The notes under the pieces are model-generated. The model saw only the letters and a program-made list of their open reading frames with translations, ran no database searches and was not told the DNA's origin. From Spartobacteria bacterium (GTDB lineage Bacteria; Verrucomicrobiota; Verrucomicrobiia; Chthoniobacterales; UBA6821), in assembly GCA_947471565.1 (NCBI GenBank), contig CANIVT010000001.1, forward strand, positions 62,001 through 126,000: DNA of 64,000 nt. Reading direction: 5' to 3'. Both the position numbers and the translations under genes were made by a program. Shown in pieces: positions 46,663 to 54,580 of the stretch (position 1 is the first letter of the stretch; the number at the start of each line of letters is the position of its first letter).

Positions 46663-47559
46663 TTACTGCCCCTTTTCCAGAAAATATCCGCGCTGTTTGG
46701 TGCTGATCGGGCGGCCTAGCTTTTCGAGCACCAGCAGCATGTCCTCCCAGACCTTCCGCTTCTCGGCCATGGTCTGGTTGCGCAGCAGGTAGGCAGGATG
46801 ATAGGTCGGCATGAGCGGGACACCGTGGTAGTCGAGCCACTGGCCGCGCACATCGCGCATGGTGCGCGGTTCGCCGAGGAGGCCCTCGACCGCGGTGAGT
46901 CCGAGAGCAACAATGACCTTGGGCTTGATGAGGTCGATCTGATCCCGCAGCCACGGCAGGCAGGTCGCCATCTCAGCGGGCTTCGGCTTTCGATTGCCAG
47001 CTTCACCCGCCGGCATGTCAGGGCGGCACTTCAGGACATTGGCGATGAAGATCTCCTCCCGGGTGTACTCCATCGCTCCGATGATCCTGGTGAGGAGCTG
47101 TCCGGCCTTGCCCACGAAGGGCTCTCCGCGCAGATCCTCCTCCTCGCCCGGGGCCTCGCCGACAAAGAGCAATTCCGAGAAGGGATTGCCGACTCCATAG
47201 ACCACCTGCGTGCGGCTTGTCACCAGATGGGGGCAGCGGGTGCAGGAGAGGATCTTCGTTTTGAGCTCAGCCAGTTTGACCAGGCGGCCGTCATCGCCTG
47301 CCGGGGGTGTTTTGGAAGCCGGTGCCGGCGGCGGTACCGCTACTGAGGGGGCCGCCGCAACCACGGGAGCGCCTGGAGATGTCGGATCCTTCTTGATAAA
47401 GGAATCCGGAAGCGAAAAGAGCTGGTCCAGCGCGGCGCGACTCGCAACAGGGGTGACTCGGAGGGATTTCTTCATGTCGTTGAGAATCGGGAGAACGGCA
47501 TCAAGGGCCTCATCAAGTGCTTGGGGAAGACCGGGGCGGTCGGAATTCATGGCGCTCAT
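46663..47559 (-). CDS. Family 4 uracil-DNA glycosylase
   Basis: Removes uracil from DNA. Of 298 residues, the catalytic domain (about 95-290) has CTRCPHL, FVGEAPGEEEDLRGEPFVGK, NVLKCRPDMP, an ATCLPWL cysteine and the late HPAYLLRN. The four cysteines suit the [4Fe-4S] cluster of family 4 enzymes. The first 95 residues are a Pro/Ala-rich linker with a short helical head, as in many such proteins. The start overlaps the stop of the pseudouridine synthase gene by 4 nt. Confidence 0.92.
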   Translation of the reverse strand: MSAMNSDRPGLPQALDEALDAVLPILNDMKKSLRVTPVASRAALDQLFSLPDSFIKKDPTSPGAPVVAAAPSVAVPPPAPASKTPPAGDDGRLVKLAELKTKILSCTRCPHLVTSRTQVVYGVGNPFSELLFVGEAPGEEEDLRGEPFVGKAGQLLTRIIGAMEYTREEIFIANVLKCRPDMPAGEAGNRKPKPAEMATCLPWLRDQIDLIKPKVIVALGLTAVEGLLGEPRTMRDVRGQWLDYHGVPLMPTYHPAYLLRNQTMAEKRKVWEDMLLVLEKLGRPISTKQRGYFLEKGQ

Positions 47560-48479
47560 CCTGCCTTTGGCGGGGGAGGTGGAACGAGATCAAAATCTGC
47601 TGGGATCGGTGCCTCCAGGCGAAGAAGCTCCCCGGTCGAGGGATGCTCGAACTCCAGACGCCAGGCATGGAGCAGGTGGCGGGCAAAGTGTTCGCGCCTT
47701 CCGTAGAAGGGATCACCGGCGATCGGGTGACCGAGATGGGTCAGATGGACGCGGATCTGGTGGGTGCGTCCCGTGCGTGGCATGCAGGCCACCAGGGACC
47801 ATCCTTCCCGTGAGGCCAGCACCTCATAATCGGTCACGGCATCGCGGCCCGAGGGGGGCTTCCGGATGGTCATCCGCTGGCGGTGGACGGGGTGGCGGCC
47901 GACGGGTTGGTCAATCGTTCCCCTGCGATGACGCGGCAGGCCTCGGACGATGGCGAGGTAGGTCTTCTTGACCCGTCGTTCGGCGAAGGCCGAGGCCAGC
48001 GCCGCATGCACGCGGTCGTTCTTGGCCACGACGATGCAGCCACTCGTTTCCTTATCGAGTCGGTGGACAATGCCGGGGCGGTGTTCCTCCGATCCGGTCG
48101 AGAGCGATCCCGCATGATGGAGCAAGGCATTGACGAGTGTCCCGTCCTCATGGCCCGCCCCAAGGTGGACGACCATTCCGGCGGGTTTGTTCACCACGAT
48201 CAGGTCCCCGTCCTCATGCAGGATGCTCAGGGGGATATTCTCCGGATGGGCCCCTGCGAGCGGCTTGGGTGCCTCCTCCTCGATCCGGAGAAGGTCACCC
48301 TCATGGATCTCCTCGCTGCTGCGGGCGGGTTTCCCGTTGAGCAGCACCCGGCCCGCCTTGACCAGGGATTGGATTTTCGAGCGGGAAAGCGCCGGCAGGT
48401 GTCGGACCAGGACCATGTCGAGACGCTGGCGTGCATCCTCCGGACTTGCGGTGAGTTCGTGAACGGAAGGATGAGTCAT
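47556..48479 (-). CDS. RluD-type 23S rRNA pseudouridine synthase
   Basis: Of 307 residues, an N-terminal S4 RNA-binding domain (QRLDMVLVRHLPALSRSKIQ) precedes the RluA/RluD catalytic domain with the active-site Asp in HRLDKETSGCIVVAKND. The RluD-like AHPENIPLSILHEDGDLIVV and HQIRVHLTHLGHPIAGD are present. The exact target site is not determined by sequence alone; RluD (helix 69) is likely. It heads a long minus-strand run through UDG. Confidence 0.92.
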   Translation of the reverse strand: MTHPSVHELTASPEDARQRLDMVLVRHLPALSRSKIQSLVKAGRVLLNGKPARSSEEIHEGDLLRIEEEAPKPLAGAHPENIPLSILHEDGDLIVVNKPAGMVVHLGAGHEDGTLVNALLHHAGSLSTGSEEHRPGIVHRLDKETSGCIVVAKNDRVHAALASAFAERRVKKTYLAIVRGLPRHRRGTIDQPVGRHPVHRQRMTIRKPPSGRDAVTDYEVLASREGWSLVACMPRTGRTHQIRVHLTHLGHPIAGDPFYGRREHFARHLLHAWRLEFEHPSTGELLRLEAPIPADFDLVPPPPPKAG

Positions 48480-48534
48480 GAAAAATAGGTTCGGTTTCTT
48501 GAAGGATGGGGGGCGGGGCAGTTAGGGTCAACCG

Positions 48535-49539
48535 ATGTCGTCATTACCTCCCGGTGACAGGACCGAACCGTGCCCCTCCTGCGGGGTGCTTCTTCAGGTC
48601 GTCGGCATGCCGCTCTTTCATCGGGTTCGCTGCCCAGCCTGCGGTCAGGAGGTCACCGTCCGTGTCCGTTGTGGCCGCTACTCTCTTCTTGAAGTGCTCG
48701 GTGAGGGGGGGGCAGGGAAGGTCTTCGGGTCCGTCCTGGAGTCAGGTGAACAGATAGCCCTCAAGGTGCTTGAGCGCGAACATCCCGGATACGAGGAGCA
48801 GTTTGTGCATCTCCGCAACGAGGCGACCCTTGCCTCCCTGATTGATCATCCGCGGGTAGTGAAAGTGCTTTTTCTGGAGGAGGACGGTGAGGGGGCCCGT
48901 CTGGGCATGGAATGGATGCGGGGAGGATCCCTTCACGACCTCATCGTCAGCCAGCGATTACTCGGCGAGGCGGAGGCGCTTTCAATCATCCTCCAGGTGC
49001 TCAAGGGACTAGCTGCCGCCCACGAGAAAGGAATCGTCCATCGGGATCTCAAGCCCGCGAATATTCTGCTCGGGTCGTCCGGTGGGGCAAAACTAGGCGA
49101 TTTTGGATTGGCTCTGAGCACCACAAGCAAGCCGGTCCCCCACGGGCAGCTTCTGGCGACACCCGATTACGTTTCACCGGAGATTCTGGGAGGGTTTCGT
49201 GGGGATTTTGTGAGCGATCTTTACAGTCTCGGCGGATGTCTTTTCCACGCAGTGACAGGGGAGGCTCCCTACAGAACCGAGGGACTTTCTTTGGATCGTC
49301 TGCGTCTCATCAAGGCCGCTGCGGTGAGCGTTCCTTCGGCACGGCTTTCCCGCGGAACCAAGACTCTACTGGAACGGATGCTGGCTCCTGATCCCGCCAA
49401 GCGGTTCCGATCTGCCGCAGAACTGGAGTCCGCGATGATCCCGATTATAGAAAACCTAGAGCGCCGTCAGAAACGGACTGGTTCCTCCTCCTTCTTGGGA
49501 AAACTCCTGGGTGACGATACCCGTCGCCGCGAGGCTTGA
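48535..49539 (+). CDS. Soluble Ser/Thr protein kinase with N-terminal zinc ribbon
   Basis: A Hanks-type kinase of 334 residues. Cys pairs C13/C16 and C33/C36 form a likely zinc ribbon before the kinase domain. Kinase motifs are LGEGGAGKVF (56-64), the Lys at 77 (ALKVLE), Glu at 95, HRDLKPAN (169-176), DFG (189-191) and SDLYSLG. No membrane helix or PASTA domain follows, so it is cytoplasmic. It lies upstream of a cyclase-like gene, 105 nt away on the same strand. Confidence 0.92.
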   Translation: MSSLPPGDRTEPCPSCGVLLQVVGMPLFHRVRCPACGQEVTVRVRCGRYSLLEVLGEGGAGKVFGSVLESGEQIALKVLEREHPGYEEQFVHLRNEATLASLIDHPRVVKVLFLEEDGEGARLGMEWMRGGSLHDLIVSQRLLGEAEALSIILQVLKGLAAAHEKGIVHRDLKPANILLGSSGGAKLGDFGLALSTTSKPVPHGQLLATPDYVSPEILGGFRGDFVSDLYSLGGCLFHAVTGEAPYRTEGLSLDRLRLIKAAAVSVPSARLSRGTKTLLERMLAPDPAKRFRSAAELESAMIPIIENLERRQKRTGSSSFLGKLLGDDTRRREA

Positions 49540-49644
49540 TTCAGAGGTGACGAGATGAAAGCCTAGTTCCCGTACGGTGTTTTCCTTTCAAAAGGGTAAC
49601 TCGTCTTCATCCCCAACCAATACCGGAACCCTATTCATTTGCTG

Positions 49645-50913
49645 ATGAGGCTCGTCAAATCGTTTCTTCTGCTGACGATTTCCTCGCTGGTGCTTCTTGC
49701 CCTGCTGGTGCCGACCCCCGTGGGTGCATGGCCATCCTCCCATTGGAGGGATCTGATCGGTGCGGGAGCACTGCCCCCGGTGTCGCGTGTTCTGGTGCTG
49801 ATCCCCTCGCTGTTTGCAGTTGCCGGATGGCTTTGGATCGCGCTCCGCTCTTCACTCGCCTCCGTGTTGCCGATTCTGCTGATCGGTCTTGTGCTATCGC
49901 TGGGGGCCTCGCTGGCCGCTCTGCCCAACGGACTCTTTTTCGATCCCGTGCCGCTCGTCCTCGGACTCTTGATTTCATTGCTGGCGATCCAAGTGTTCCG
50001 CCAGACCCGCGCCGGTGCCCGTGAACCGGCGCTCCGAAGGCTTTTCGGACAGCGGCTTCGTCCCGGCATCTTCCGCCGTCTGGTCGAGGGTGAGTTGCCG
50101 GTGGCGTTTCCTGGTGAGTTGTACGAGGCCTCTGTGGTGGTCTGCACCGTCCACAATCACGTCGACCTGATGGAGGTTCTGAGTCCCTCCGACTATGTGG
50201 CGATGATGAACCTTTATCTGCGCGCCGCCTCCGACTTTCTGGTCGATGTGGGGGGCTATCTCGACGAGTGCTCCGGCGAGAGCATTCGGGTCGTTTTTGG
50301 CGTTCCTTTTCCCGTGGAGGGGGCACCTAATCATGCGGCCAAGGCAGCGCGGGCCGCAATCGATCTGGTTTCTAGGTTAGAGGAACTGAACCGTGAGTGC
50401 GACCGGACATGGCAGAAGCGCCTTGATTTTCGTATCGGCCTGAATTCAGGCGAGATGGTCGCCGGGGCTTTTGGTGGTGCGAGGGCAGGCCGTTACAGCG
50501 TCTCAGGTCCTGTGGTCGAGTTCGCAAGACATCTCTCCGCAGCCTGTGCCCAGTACGGGTGCCGAATCCTGGCGGGCCCGCTTAGCTTTGAAATGGCCTC
50601 CTCCTCCGTCGAGGCCAGACCGATTGATCTCCTTCAGCGTGCCGGAAGCCGACGCCGCGTGGAGTTGTACGAGTTCCTTGCCCCAAAGAACACCCTGTCG
50701 CCTGAGCGGGAGCGGAGTCGTGACCAGTTCTGGAAGGGTGTAATTTTCTTCCGCGAACGCAAGTGGGAAGAGGCCATCAAGGCCTTTGCTTCCGCCCGTA
50801 TTCCCGGCATCCCCGACAAGGTGCTGGATCATTACCTTGAGAGAGTCGAGCGCGCCCGCCGCGGCGAGGACGAACCCACTCCTGAACAGGCAATCCTTGC
50901 GGAGGCGCTATAG
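49645..50913 (+). CDS. Membrane class III nucleotide cyclase-like protein, probably inactive
   Basis: A 422-residue protein from the ATG at 49645. Three hydrophobic segments near the N-terminus (first MRLVKSFLLLTISSLVLLAL) are followed by a guanylate/adenylate cyclase domain. The fold is clear in LSPSDYVAMMNLYLRAASDF and FRIGLNSGEMVAGAFGG. The metal-binding positions are changed: the FxD stretch reads VVVCTVHNHVD and the second GDG motif reads SGESIRVVFG. I infer loss of cyclase activity. A helical C-terminal tail follows. It could act as a partner or sensor with the upstream kinase. Confidence 0.8.
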   Translation: MRLVKSFLLLTISSLVLLALLVPTPVGAWPSSHWRDLIGAGALPPVSRVLVLIPSLFAVAGWLWIALRSSLASVLPILLIGLVLSLGASLAALPNGLFFDPVPLVLGLLISLLAIQVFRQTRAGAREPALRRLFGQRLRPGIFRRLVEGELPVAFPGELYEASVVVCTVHNHVDLMEVLSPSDYVAMMNLYLRAASDFLVDVGGYLDECSGESIRVVFGVPFPVEGAPNHAAKAARAAIDLVSRLEELNRECDRTWQKRLDFRIGLNSGEMVAGAFGGARAGRYSVSGPVVEFARHLSAACAQYGCRILAGPLSFEMASSSVEARPIDLLQRAGSRRRVELYEFLAPKNTLSPERERSRDQFWKGVIFFRERKWEEAIKAFASARIPGIPDKVLDHYLERVERARRGEDEPTPEQAILAEAL

Positions 50914-50920
50914 TAGGAAA

Positions 50921-51003
50921 TTATGAATTATGAGGGATGAAGGATGAATAGTCTGAGGGTATCCCCACCTGCCTTTCATACTTCATAATTCAACCTTCAT
51001 CAT
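50921..51003. repeat. Heptamer tandem repeats (ATGAATT / TTCATAA type)
   Basis: A direct tract (TTATGAATTATGAGGGATGA) at 50921-50950 and an inverted tract (CTTCATAATTCAACCTTCAT) at 50976-51003 flank 25 bp in the recR leader and could form a hairpin. Confidence 0.6.
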
Positions 51004-51007
51004 TTCC

Positions 51008-51613
51008 ATGGCCTCCCTCGACTATCCCGAGTCTTTCCGCGAGTTGGTGAAGCAGTTGCGGCGTCTTCCCGGGATCGGGCCGCGCAGTGCGGAGCGGATC
51101 GCCCTCTGGATGCTGCGATCTCCCGATGCCAAGCCAGACCAGTTGGCCGGTGCCATCGGAAGGGCCCGCGAAACCCTCCATACCTGCCGCCTGTGCGGAT
51201 TCTTTGCGGAGCAGGAGGAGTGCTCCCTCTGCCGTGACACGGCCCGAGAAGGAGGGGAACTCTGTGTTGTGGAGACGGCAACCGACATCCTTCCGCTGGA
51301 GCGCACCGGGGTTTTCCGCGGCCGCTACCATGCCCTCGGGGGTAAGCTCTCTCCGCTCGACGGGGTTGGGCCTGAGCATCTGCGCATCGGAGAACTTCTT
51401 GAGCGACTCGGTCAGGAACGTCCCAAGGAAGTGATCCTTGCCCTGGGGGCCGACGTAGAGGGAGAGGCCACCGCGCACTATCTTGCCGAGATGATCGCCC
51501 CGACGGGTGTTCCGGTGACTCGCATCGCCCAAGGGCTTCCTGCCGGGGGAGGGGTCGAGCAGGCCGATCAGGTCACGCTCCACCGTGCGCTGGCTCATCG
51601 TCGGGCTTATTGA
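51008..51613 (+). CDS. recR: Recombination protein RecR
   Basis: Loads RecA with RecF/RecO at single-strand gaps. Of 201 residues, the helix-hairpin-helix LRRLPGIGPRSAERIALWML, the zinc finger CRLCGFFAEQEECSLC and the TOPRIM domain (LCVVETATDILPLERT, LALGADVEGEATAHYL, and the RIAQGLPAGGGVEQAD motif) are all present. Confidence 0.95.
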   Translation: MASLDYPESFRELVKQLRRLPGIGPRSAERIALWMLRSPDAKPDQLAGAIGRARETLHTCRLCGFFAEQEECSLCRDTAREGGELCVVETATDILPLERTGVFRGRYHALGGKLSPLDGVGPEHLRIGELLERLGQERPKEVILALGADVEGEATAHYLAEMIAPTGVPVTRIAQGLPAGGGVEQADQVTLHRALAHRRAY

Positions 51614-51623
51614 GTTTTTTTCA

Positions 51624-52184
51624 GTGATCACGCTCCGCTCTCTGCTGTTTGGTCTCTCCTGGGTTTTAATCACGGCTTTTCCCGCCAGTGTGACGGCGGC
51701 CGTTGATGAGCATCTTAATCCGCTCGTTACCCTGATGATCCAGAGACTCCAGCTCTCCAGGGAAGTGGCGTGGAGCAAGTGCCGCTCCGGAATTCCCGTC
51801 GCCGACCCGGCCCGTGAGGCCCGGATGCTGACCGACCTTAGATCCGCAGGAGTTCAGGAGGGGCTCTCCGCTGCCGAGGTGACACGGTTGTTCCTGCCGC
51901 AGATCGCCGCCTCCCGGCGCTATCAGGAGGAGTTGATCGCCGGATGGCGCTCCGGAATCGATGTTCCCAAGATTGCACCTCTTGATCTGGCCAACGACCT
52001 CAGGCCGCGACTCGACAAAGTGAACCGGGAGATGCTCCGTCAGTGGGCCAAGATTTATCGGGAACCTCTTGACTGGGCTGACCGCGAAGAGGCTCGGAGA
52101 ATGCTCATGGAACGTGGAATTCCGTCAGATGTGGCCAAGATCGCCGTGGGTCCATTGGGTAGTCCTGGCTCCGGATCCCGATAA
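51624..52184 (+). CDS. Secreted chorismate mutase (AroQ gamma class)
   Basis: A 186-residue protein with a signal-peptide start from the GTG at 51624 (ITLRSLLFGLSWVLITAFPA). The following helical domain reads LNPLVTLMIQRLQLSREVAW, then SKCRSGIPVADPAREARML and LPQIAASRRYQEELIAGWR, matching periplasmic *AroQ chorismate mutases, which turn chorismate into prephenate. A start at 51585 would overlap recR by 29 nt. A dedicated role outside the cytoplasm is unclear. It sits between recR and lipA. Confidence 0.75.
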   Translation: MITLRSLLFGLSWVLITAFPASVTAAVDEHLNPLVTLMIQRLQLSREVAWSKCRSGIPVADPAREARMLTDLRSAGVQEGLSAAEVTRLFLPQIAASRRYQEELIAGWRSGIDVPKIAPLDLANDLRPRLDKVNREMLRQWAKIYREPLDWADREEARRMLMERGIPSDVAKIAVGPLGSPGSGSR

Positions 52185-52190
52185 GGCACA

Positions 52191-52230
52191 TTTTTTAACT
52201 TTTTAACCTTTTTAACTCCTTTAACCTTTT
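52191..52230. repeat. TTTTTAAC octamer repeat tract upstream of lipA
   Basis: Units TTTTTAAC, TTTTTAAC, CTTTTTAAC, TCCTTTAAC, CTTTT before the lipA start; the inverted form of the tracts upstream of cysA and cysD. Confidence 0.65.
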
Positions 52231-52234
52231 ATCC

Positions 52235-53143
52235 ATGGCCGCACCGAAGATCGATCCCTCGCTCCATCAGGAGCGCAAACCCGACTGGATCAAGGTACGC
52301 CTTCCCTCCAATCCGGTCTTTTTCTCCACCAAGGCGATGATCTCGGATCTCCGCCTGCATACGGTTTGCGAGAGTGCCCAATGCCCGAATCGCTGGGAGT
52401 GCTGGAGTGGAGGCACTGCGACGATGATGATCGCCGGGGACCGCTGCACCCGAGCCTGCGGATTCTGCGCGGTCGATACGGCCAAGCCTTTCCCTCTGGA
52501 AGAGGATGAGCCCCAGCGTGTCGCGGAGGCCGTGCGCCGCATGAAACTCAAGCATGTCGTCATCACTGCCGTCGCCCGAGACGATATCCCCGACGGTGGC
52601 GCAGAGCACTTTGCCCGGACGATCGCCGAGATCCGCAAGGTCGATCCCTCCATTGTGATCGAGATTCTGACACCCGATTTTAACGGCAAGGATGATTCGC
52701 TTCGAACCGTAGTCGATGCAACGCCGCAGATCTTCAATCACAACCTCGAGACCGTGGAGCGGCTGACACCCATGGTTCGCTCCCGCGCGAAATACCGCCT
52801 CTCGCTCGATTTCCTCAAGCGCGCCAAGGAACTGGCCGACTCACTGGGCCAGAAGATGGTTACCAAAAGCGGTCTCATGCTCGGCTTGGGCGAGCAGGAG
52901 AATGAACTCTTCCAGGCCATGGATGATCTCCGCGAGGCCGGTGTCGGGGTGCTGACCCTAGGCCAGTATCTCCGTCCCAGCCCCCAGCATCTGCCTGTTG
53001 TGGAATATATCACCCCAGAGACCTTTGAGCTCTACGGGGAGATTGCCCGAAAGAAGGGATTCACCCATGTCGCAAGCGGACCGCTCGTGCGAAGCTCCTA
53101 CCACGCTTCGGATTTCAACCCCATCGATCAAGCCGGGTTCTAG
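52235..53143 (+). CDS. lipA: Lipoyl synthase
   Basis: A radical-SAM enzyme that inserts two sulfurs into octanoyl groups on 2-oxo acid dehydrogenases and GcvH. Of 302 residues, the auxiliary cluster cysteines lie in CESAQCPNRWEC, the radical-SAM CxxxCxxC in CTRACGFC, and the terminal serine ligand in VRSSYHA. Further stretches are TPDFNGKDDSL and FNHNLETV. Sulfur ties it to the same metabolism as the island, though it is not clustered with it. No lipB is adjacent. Confidence 0.96.
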   Translation: MAAPKIDPSLHQERKPDWIKVRLPSNPVFFSTKAMISDLRLHTVCESAQCPNRWECWSGGTATMMIAGDRCTRACGFCAVDTAKPFPLEEDEPQRVAEAVRRMKLKHVVITAVARDDIPDGGAEHFARTIAEIRKVDPSIVIEILTPDFNGKDDSLRTVVDATPQIFNHNLETVERLTPMVRSRAKYRLSLDFLKRAKELADSLGQKMVTKSGLMLGLGEQENELFQAMDDLREAGVGVLTLGQYLRPSPQHLPVVEYITPETFELYGEIARKKGFTHVASGPLVRSSYHASDFNPIDQAGF

Positions 53144-53447
53144 GGTTTGCGATCCCGGTTCTTTATTGATCCGTTTCCCTCTCGGGTGATCGGTTGCTTC
53201 GGTCCGGTCGGCTGGTGAGGCAGCAGGGATCCCGGACACAGCCTGCCCAGCAGCCGGTTGGTCTTGGCAGGGGGCGGGTAAACGGGCCGCTGCCGTAGGA
53301 TGCCGGCAGGGGAGACGATGATTGAGTTGGAGAAATATCACCGGGTGTGCGGACTTCGTGTTCCATAGGCCCTTTTTCCATCAAAGCCTTTGATATCGCG
53401 CTTCCCCATCCCGACAAAGCGCAATCTAGGGTAAAAAAAACCGGAAT
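53144..53447. other. 304-bp spacer without recognised features
   Basis: The spacer between the convergent lipA and dinB genes. It is GC-rich with small inverted repeats (GCGCTT-13 nt-AAGCGC near 53398-53422). A minus-strand ORF of 84 codons (53163-53417) has a Pro/Ser/Cys-rich sequence and no family match. No RNA gene is recognised. Confidence 0.5.
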
Positions 53448-54506
53448 CTATTCATGGTTATTCCAGAAATAGGACTGGGCATCACCATCACCCCCGTCGA
53501 TTGACATATCGAACCGGACTCCTGTTCCAAGCAATCTGACGGGTAGGTCTCTTCTCTGGTATGCCTCAGCGAGAAGCGTTTCAAAAACGACAATGTCCGG
53601 TGAGTCGCAAACGCACTCCTTGGTTGTCTTGGTGAAATCGGCGAACTTCACTTTCACGAAAGCTTTCCGGATTTTCCGATCTGAAGCCTTCTGGCTGAGT
53701 TCTCCGATCAGCTCGAGGGAAAGTTCCCTGATGGCGTTCCTGCACTGTTCCAAGGAAACCAGATTGTCGGTAAAGGTCGTTTCATTACTGAGGGATTTGC
53801 TAATGCGGTGGGGGTGAACTTCCCGGTCATCCTCGCCCCGACAGAGGCGGTAAAGCTCCTCTCCCCATTTTCCAAACTGCACGACCATCTCAGGAAGTGG
53901 GATCTTCTGGAGATCTGCGCAGGTATGGATTCCAAAGGACGCGAACCGCTCCGCGCTCTTGGGTCCGACTCCCCAGACTTTTCGGACGGGGAGGGTGGCC
54001 ATGAATTCGGAGATCTGCTCGGGAAGGATCGCAAACTGCCCGTTCGGCTTGCGCCACTCGCTGGCGATCTTGGCCAACATTTTGTTGGGTGCGATTCCGG
54101 CCGAGGCGGTCAGGCCCGTTTCTTCATGGATCCGTGTCCGGATTTCCTTCGCGAGATCCCAAGCATAGCGATCCGAGGCGCTCACATCGAGATAGGCCTC
54201 GTCCAGGGAGAGGGGTTCCACCAGCGGGGTGTAGTCGTGAAAGATCTCGCGGATGTGTTGCGAGGCGGCGCGGTAGAGGTCGAAACGTGGGGGGAGAAAG
54301 ACGAGGTGAGGACACCGCTCCCGCGCCATGAATCCGGGCATGGCCGAGCGGATCCCGAACTTCCGAGCCTCATAGTTGCAGGTGGCTACCACGCTGCGCG
54401 GACCGCCGCCGCCGACGGCAATCGGTTGACCGGCTAATTCGGGACGTTCACGCATCTCAACGGCCGCGTAGAAACAATCCATGTCGAGATGGATGATTTT
54501 CCGCAT
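53448..54506 (-). CDS. dinB: DNA polymerase IV
   Basis: A Y-family translesion polymerase of 352 residues. The catalytic DMDCFYAAVE lies at the N-terminus (start at 54506) and the second acidic motif SLDEAYLDVS in the palm. RPNGQFAILPEQ-type fingers, KVWGVGPKSAERFASFGIHT (helix-hairpin-helix) and the little-finger domain follow. No clear beta-clamp motif is seen at the C-terminus. The frame upstream to 54584 looks non-coding. Confidence 0.94.
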   Translation of the reverse strand: MRKIIHLDMDCFYAAVEMRERPELAGQPIAVGGGGPRSVVATCNYEARKFGIRSAMPGFMARERCPHLVFLPPRFDLYRAASQHIREIFHDYTPLVEPLSLDEAYLDVSASDRYAWDLAKEIRTRIHEETGLTASAGIAPNKMLAKIASEWRKPNGQFAILPEQISEFMATLPVRKVWGVGPKSAERFASFGIHTCADLQKIPLPEMVVQFGKWGEELYRLCRGEDDREVHPHRISKSLSNETTFTDNLVSLEQCRNAIRELSLELIGELSQKASDRKIRKAFVKVKFADFTKTTKECVCDSPDIVVFETLLAEAYQRRDLPVRLLGTGVRFDMSIDGGDGDAQSYFWNNHE

Positions 54507-54580
54507 GGAAGTGATGCTATGCGAAGATGCCCGGAATGATGGAGAACCCTGAAGCCTCGCGGAGCTTTCAGCAGGTTGGA

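Noticed and set aside
53163-53417. 84-codon minus-strand ORF between lipA and dinB
   Set aside because: Pro/Ser/Cys-rich with no known domain or clear ribosome-binding site; kept only as part of the spacer note.
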